A DNA stretch of 30,294 nucleotides from assembly GCA_002344825.1 (NCBI GenBank), contig DDUN01000048.1, positions 478 to 30,771 on the forward strand. Reading direction: 5' to 3'. The DNA comes from Candidatus Multiplicimicrobium inquinatum (GTDB taxonomy: Bacteria; Omnitrophota; Omnitrophia; Omnitrophales; Aquincolibacteriaceae). The notes beneath the pieces were generated by a model that saw nothing but the letters and a program-made list of their open reading frames with translations, searched no databases and was not told the DNA's origin. Position 1 is the stretch's first letter, and every line of letters begins with the position of its first letter. This document shows, in pieces, positions 29,062 to 30,294 of this stretch. The position numbers were made by a program, and so were the translations under genes.

Positions 29062-30294
29062 TCATAACTTTGGCTTCTGCTTAAAAAATAATGTTTTTTG
29101 CTCATACTGATGCGCCATCCGCAAAATCGTTTCTTCTTCAAATGCACGCCCCATCAGCTGTAAGCCAATCGGCAAGCCCGCTGCGGTGAAGCCGCAAGGC
29201 ACCGACAAAGCCGGAATACCTGCCAGATTCGCGGGGATGGTATAAATATCCGATAAATACATAGCAAGCGGATCGCTTGATTTTTCACCGATTTTAAACG
29301 CGGCGCACGGCGAAGTCGGCGAAAGAATCACATCGACTTCTTTAAACGCATTGTCAAAATCATTGCGAATTAAAGTGCGGACTTTCTGACCTTTTAAATA
29401 GTAAGCTTCGTAATATCCCGCGGATAAAACGAAAGTTCCGAGAAGAATACGGCGTTTTGCTTCTTGTCCGAAACCCGCGCTGCGGCTTGCAAAATAAACT
29501 TCGTTCAAATCTTTGGCGGCCGCGCGCGCGCCATAACGCACGCCGTCAAAACGTCCGAGATTAGAGCTCGCTTCCGCGACCGCGACAATATAATAAACTT
29601 CCACCGAATACTGCACATGCGGCAGCGAAATTTCTTTGATTTCCGCGCCTAGCCCTTTTAAAACTTCCACCGCTTCGCGCACGGATTTTTCGACATCCTT
29701 ATCCATGCCGCCCGCGGAATCCTTCGGGAAAAACTCTTTGGGCAATCCGATTTTAAGACCTTTGATCGAAGCATTTAAGTTCTTCGTATAATCCGGAACC
29801 GGAACATTTGCCGATGTAGAATCCATCGCGTCATGCCCTGCCAAAACATTCAACAAAATCGCGCTGTCTTCAACGGTTTTGGTGATGGGCCCAATTTGAT
29901 CGAAGCTCGAACCGAATGCTATCAAACCATTCCGTGAAACACGGCCATAAGTCGGCTTCAGCCCCACAAGTCCGCATAGCGCGGCAGGCTGACGAATGGA
30001 ACCGCCGGTGTCACTGCCCAGCGCGGCATAAGCCATATCCGCGGCAACCGCCGCGGCTGATCCGCCGGAAGAACCGCCCGGAACACAGTTTAAATTCCAC
30101 GGATTTTTTGATGGGCCATAAGTCGATGTTTCGCAGGAGGAACCAAAGGCGAATTCATCCATATTGCAGCGGCCATAAATTGAAGCTCCGACGTTTTTTA
30201 ATTTTTGAATCACATGCGCGTCATACGGCGGGACATGTCCTTTTAAAATCTTGGAAGCGCAGGTGGTTTCCTGTCCTTCAACGCAGATATTGTC
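29062..30294 (-). CDS. gatA: aspartyl/glutamyl-tRNA amidotransferase subunit A (5' end outside the window)
   Basis: 410 residues are visible; the frame runs unbroken off the right edge. An internal GTG at 30213 is not the start. The visible part begins at DNICVEG, just after the catalytic Lys of the family's VKDN motif, which falls outside. PGGSSGGSAAAVAADM holds the cis-Ser, and GSDTGGSIRQPAALCG holds the nucleophilic Ser of the Ser-cis-Ser-Lys triad. ATKxxxYGRVSR appears as LKPTYGRVSRNGLIAFGSS, and YYLKGQKVRTLIRNDF lies near the end. It releases ammonia from glutamine for GatB. gatB follows after an R4-type array. Confidence 0.95.
   Translation of the reverse strand, partial: DNICVEGQETTCASKILKGHVPPYDAHVIQKLKNVGASIYGRCNMDEFAFGSSCETSTYGPSKNPWNLNCVPGGSSGGSAAAVAADMAYAALGSDTGGSIRQPAALCGLVGLKPTYGRVSRNGLIAFGSSFDQIGPITKTVEDSAILLNVLAGHDAMDSTSANVPVPDYTKNLNASIKGLKIGLPKEFFPKDSAGGMDKDVEKSVREAVEVLKGLGAEIKEISLPHVQYSVEVYYIVAVAEASSNLGRFDGVRYGARAAAKDLNEVYFASRSAGFGQEAKRRILLGTFVLSAGYYEAYYLKGQKVRTLIRNDFDNAFKEVDVILSPTSPCAAFKIGEKSSDPLAMYLSDIYTIPANLAGIPALSVPCGFTAAGLPIGLQLMGRAFEEETILRMAHQYEQKTLFFKQKPKL

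Overview
The window reads as a chromosomal backbone segment of a Gram-negative (diderm, lipid A-making) bacterium with roughly balanced GC content. The mix fits an uncultured PVC-type lineage such as Omnitrophota: an LpxC-FabZ fusion, LpxI instead of LpxH, a type III glutamine synthetase, a small exosortase-associated protein of the TIGR04073 type, and the order rpsF-ssb-rpsR-rplI-dnaB-bamA-ompH-lpxC/fabZ-lpxA-lpxI. This placement is an inference from gene content, not from a marker search. No rRNA, CRISPR array, prophage or transposase gene was seen.

Layout. 1-1645 (+): the end of a Gfo/Idh/MocA oxidoreductase, then lpxB. From 1646 to the right edge every gene is on the minus strand. 2043-4754: a secreted TIGR04073-type protein and glutamine synthetase III. 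5010-16184: a long head-to-tail run, in transcription order rpsF, ssb, rpsR, rplI, dnaB, bamA, ompH, lpxC/fabZ, lpxA, lpxI and a NifA-like sigma54 activator. It ends at a near-consensus sigma54 promoter that faces glutamine synthetase. 16468-20731: pth, rplY, prs, glmU. 20877-22697: two sugar-type ABC permeases. 22731-25497: clpX, a GIY-YIG protein, tRNA-Gln(UUG), ispE and a 32-residue basic ribosomal protein gene. 25519-30294: hisG, tsaD, gatB and a gatA cut by the window edge.

Functional links. LpxA, LpxC, LpxI and LpxB give most of the route to lipid A disaccharide, FabZ feeds acyl chains, GlmU makes UDP-GlcNAc, and BamA/OmpH insert outer membrane proteins, so most of an envelope programme lies here. 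The sigma54 activator next to a sigma54 promoter and GSIII makes a compact nitrogen-control module attached to the tail of the envelope operon. GatB/GatA and tRNA-Gln suggest Gln-tRNA is made by transamidation.

The most unusual content is between genes. At least five families of small inverted repeats sit almost exactly at gene 3' ends. (R1) About 120-bp imperfect palindromes, four full copies, whose arms differ between copies but stay complementary. (R2) Eight copies of a 25-45-bp GGTTG-hairpin-AGAG element, nearly all within 16 nt of a stop codon, one carrying a nested 19-bp palindrome. (R3) TGAGC/CGAAG hairpins beside tRNA-Gln. (R4) Purine-rich inverted arrays beside lpxB, pth, tsaD/gatB and gatB/gatA, two of which supply stop codons. 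(R5) The nested palindrome itself. A gene-free 530-bp stretch between prs and rplY holds a separate 73-bp palindrome.
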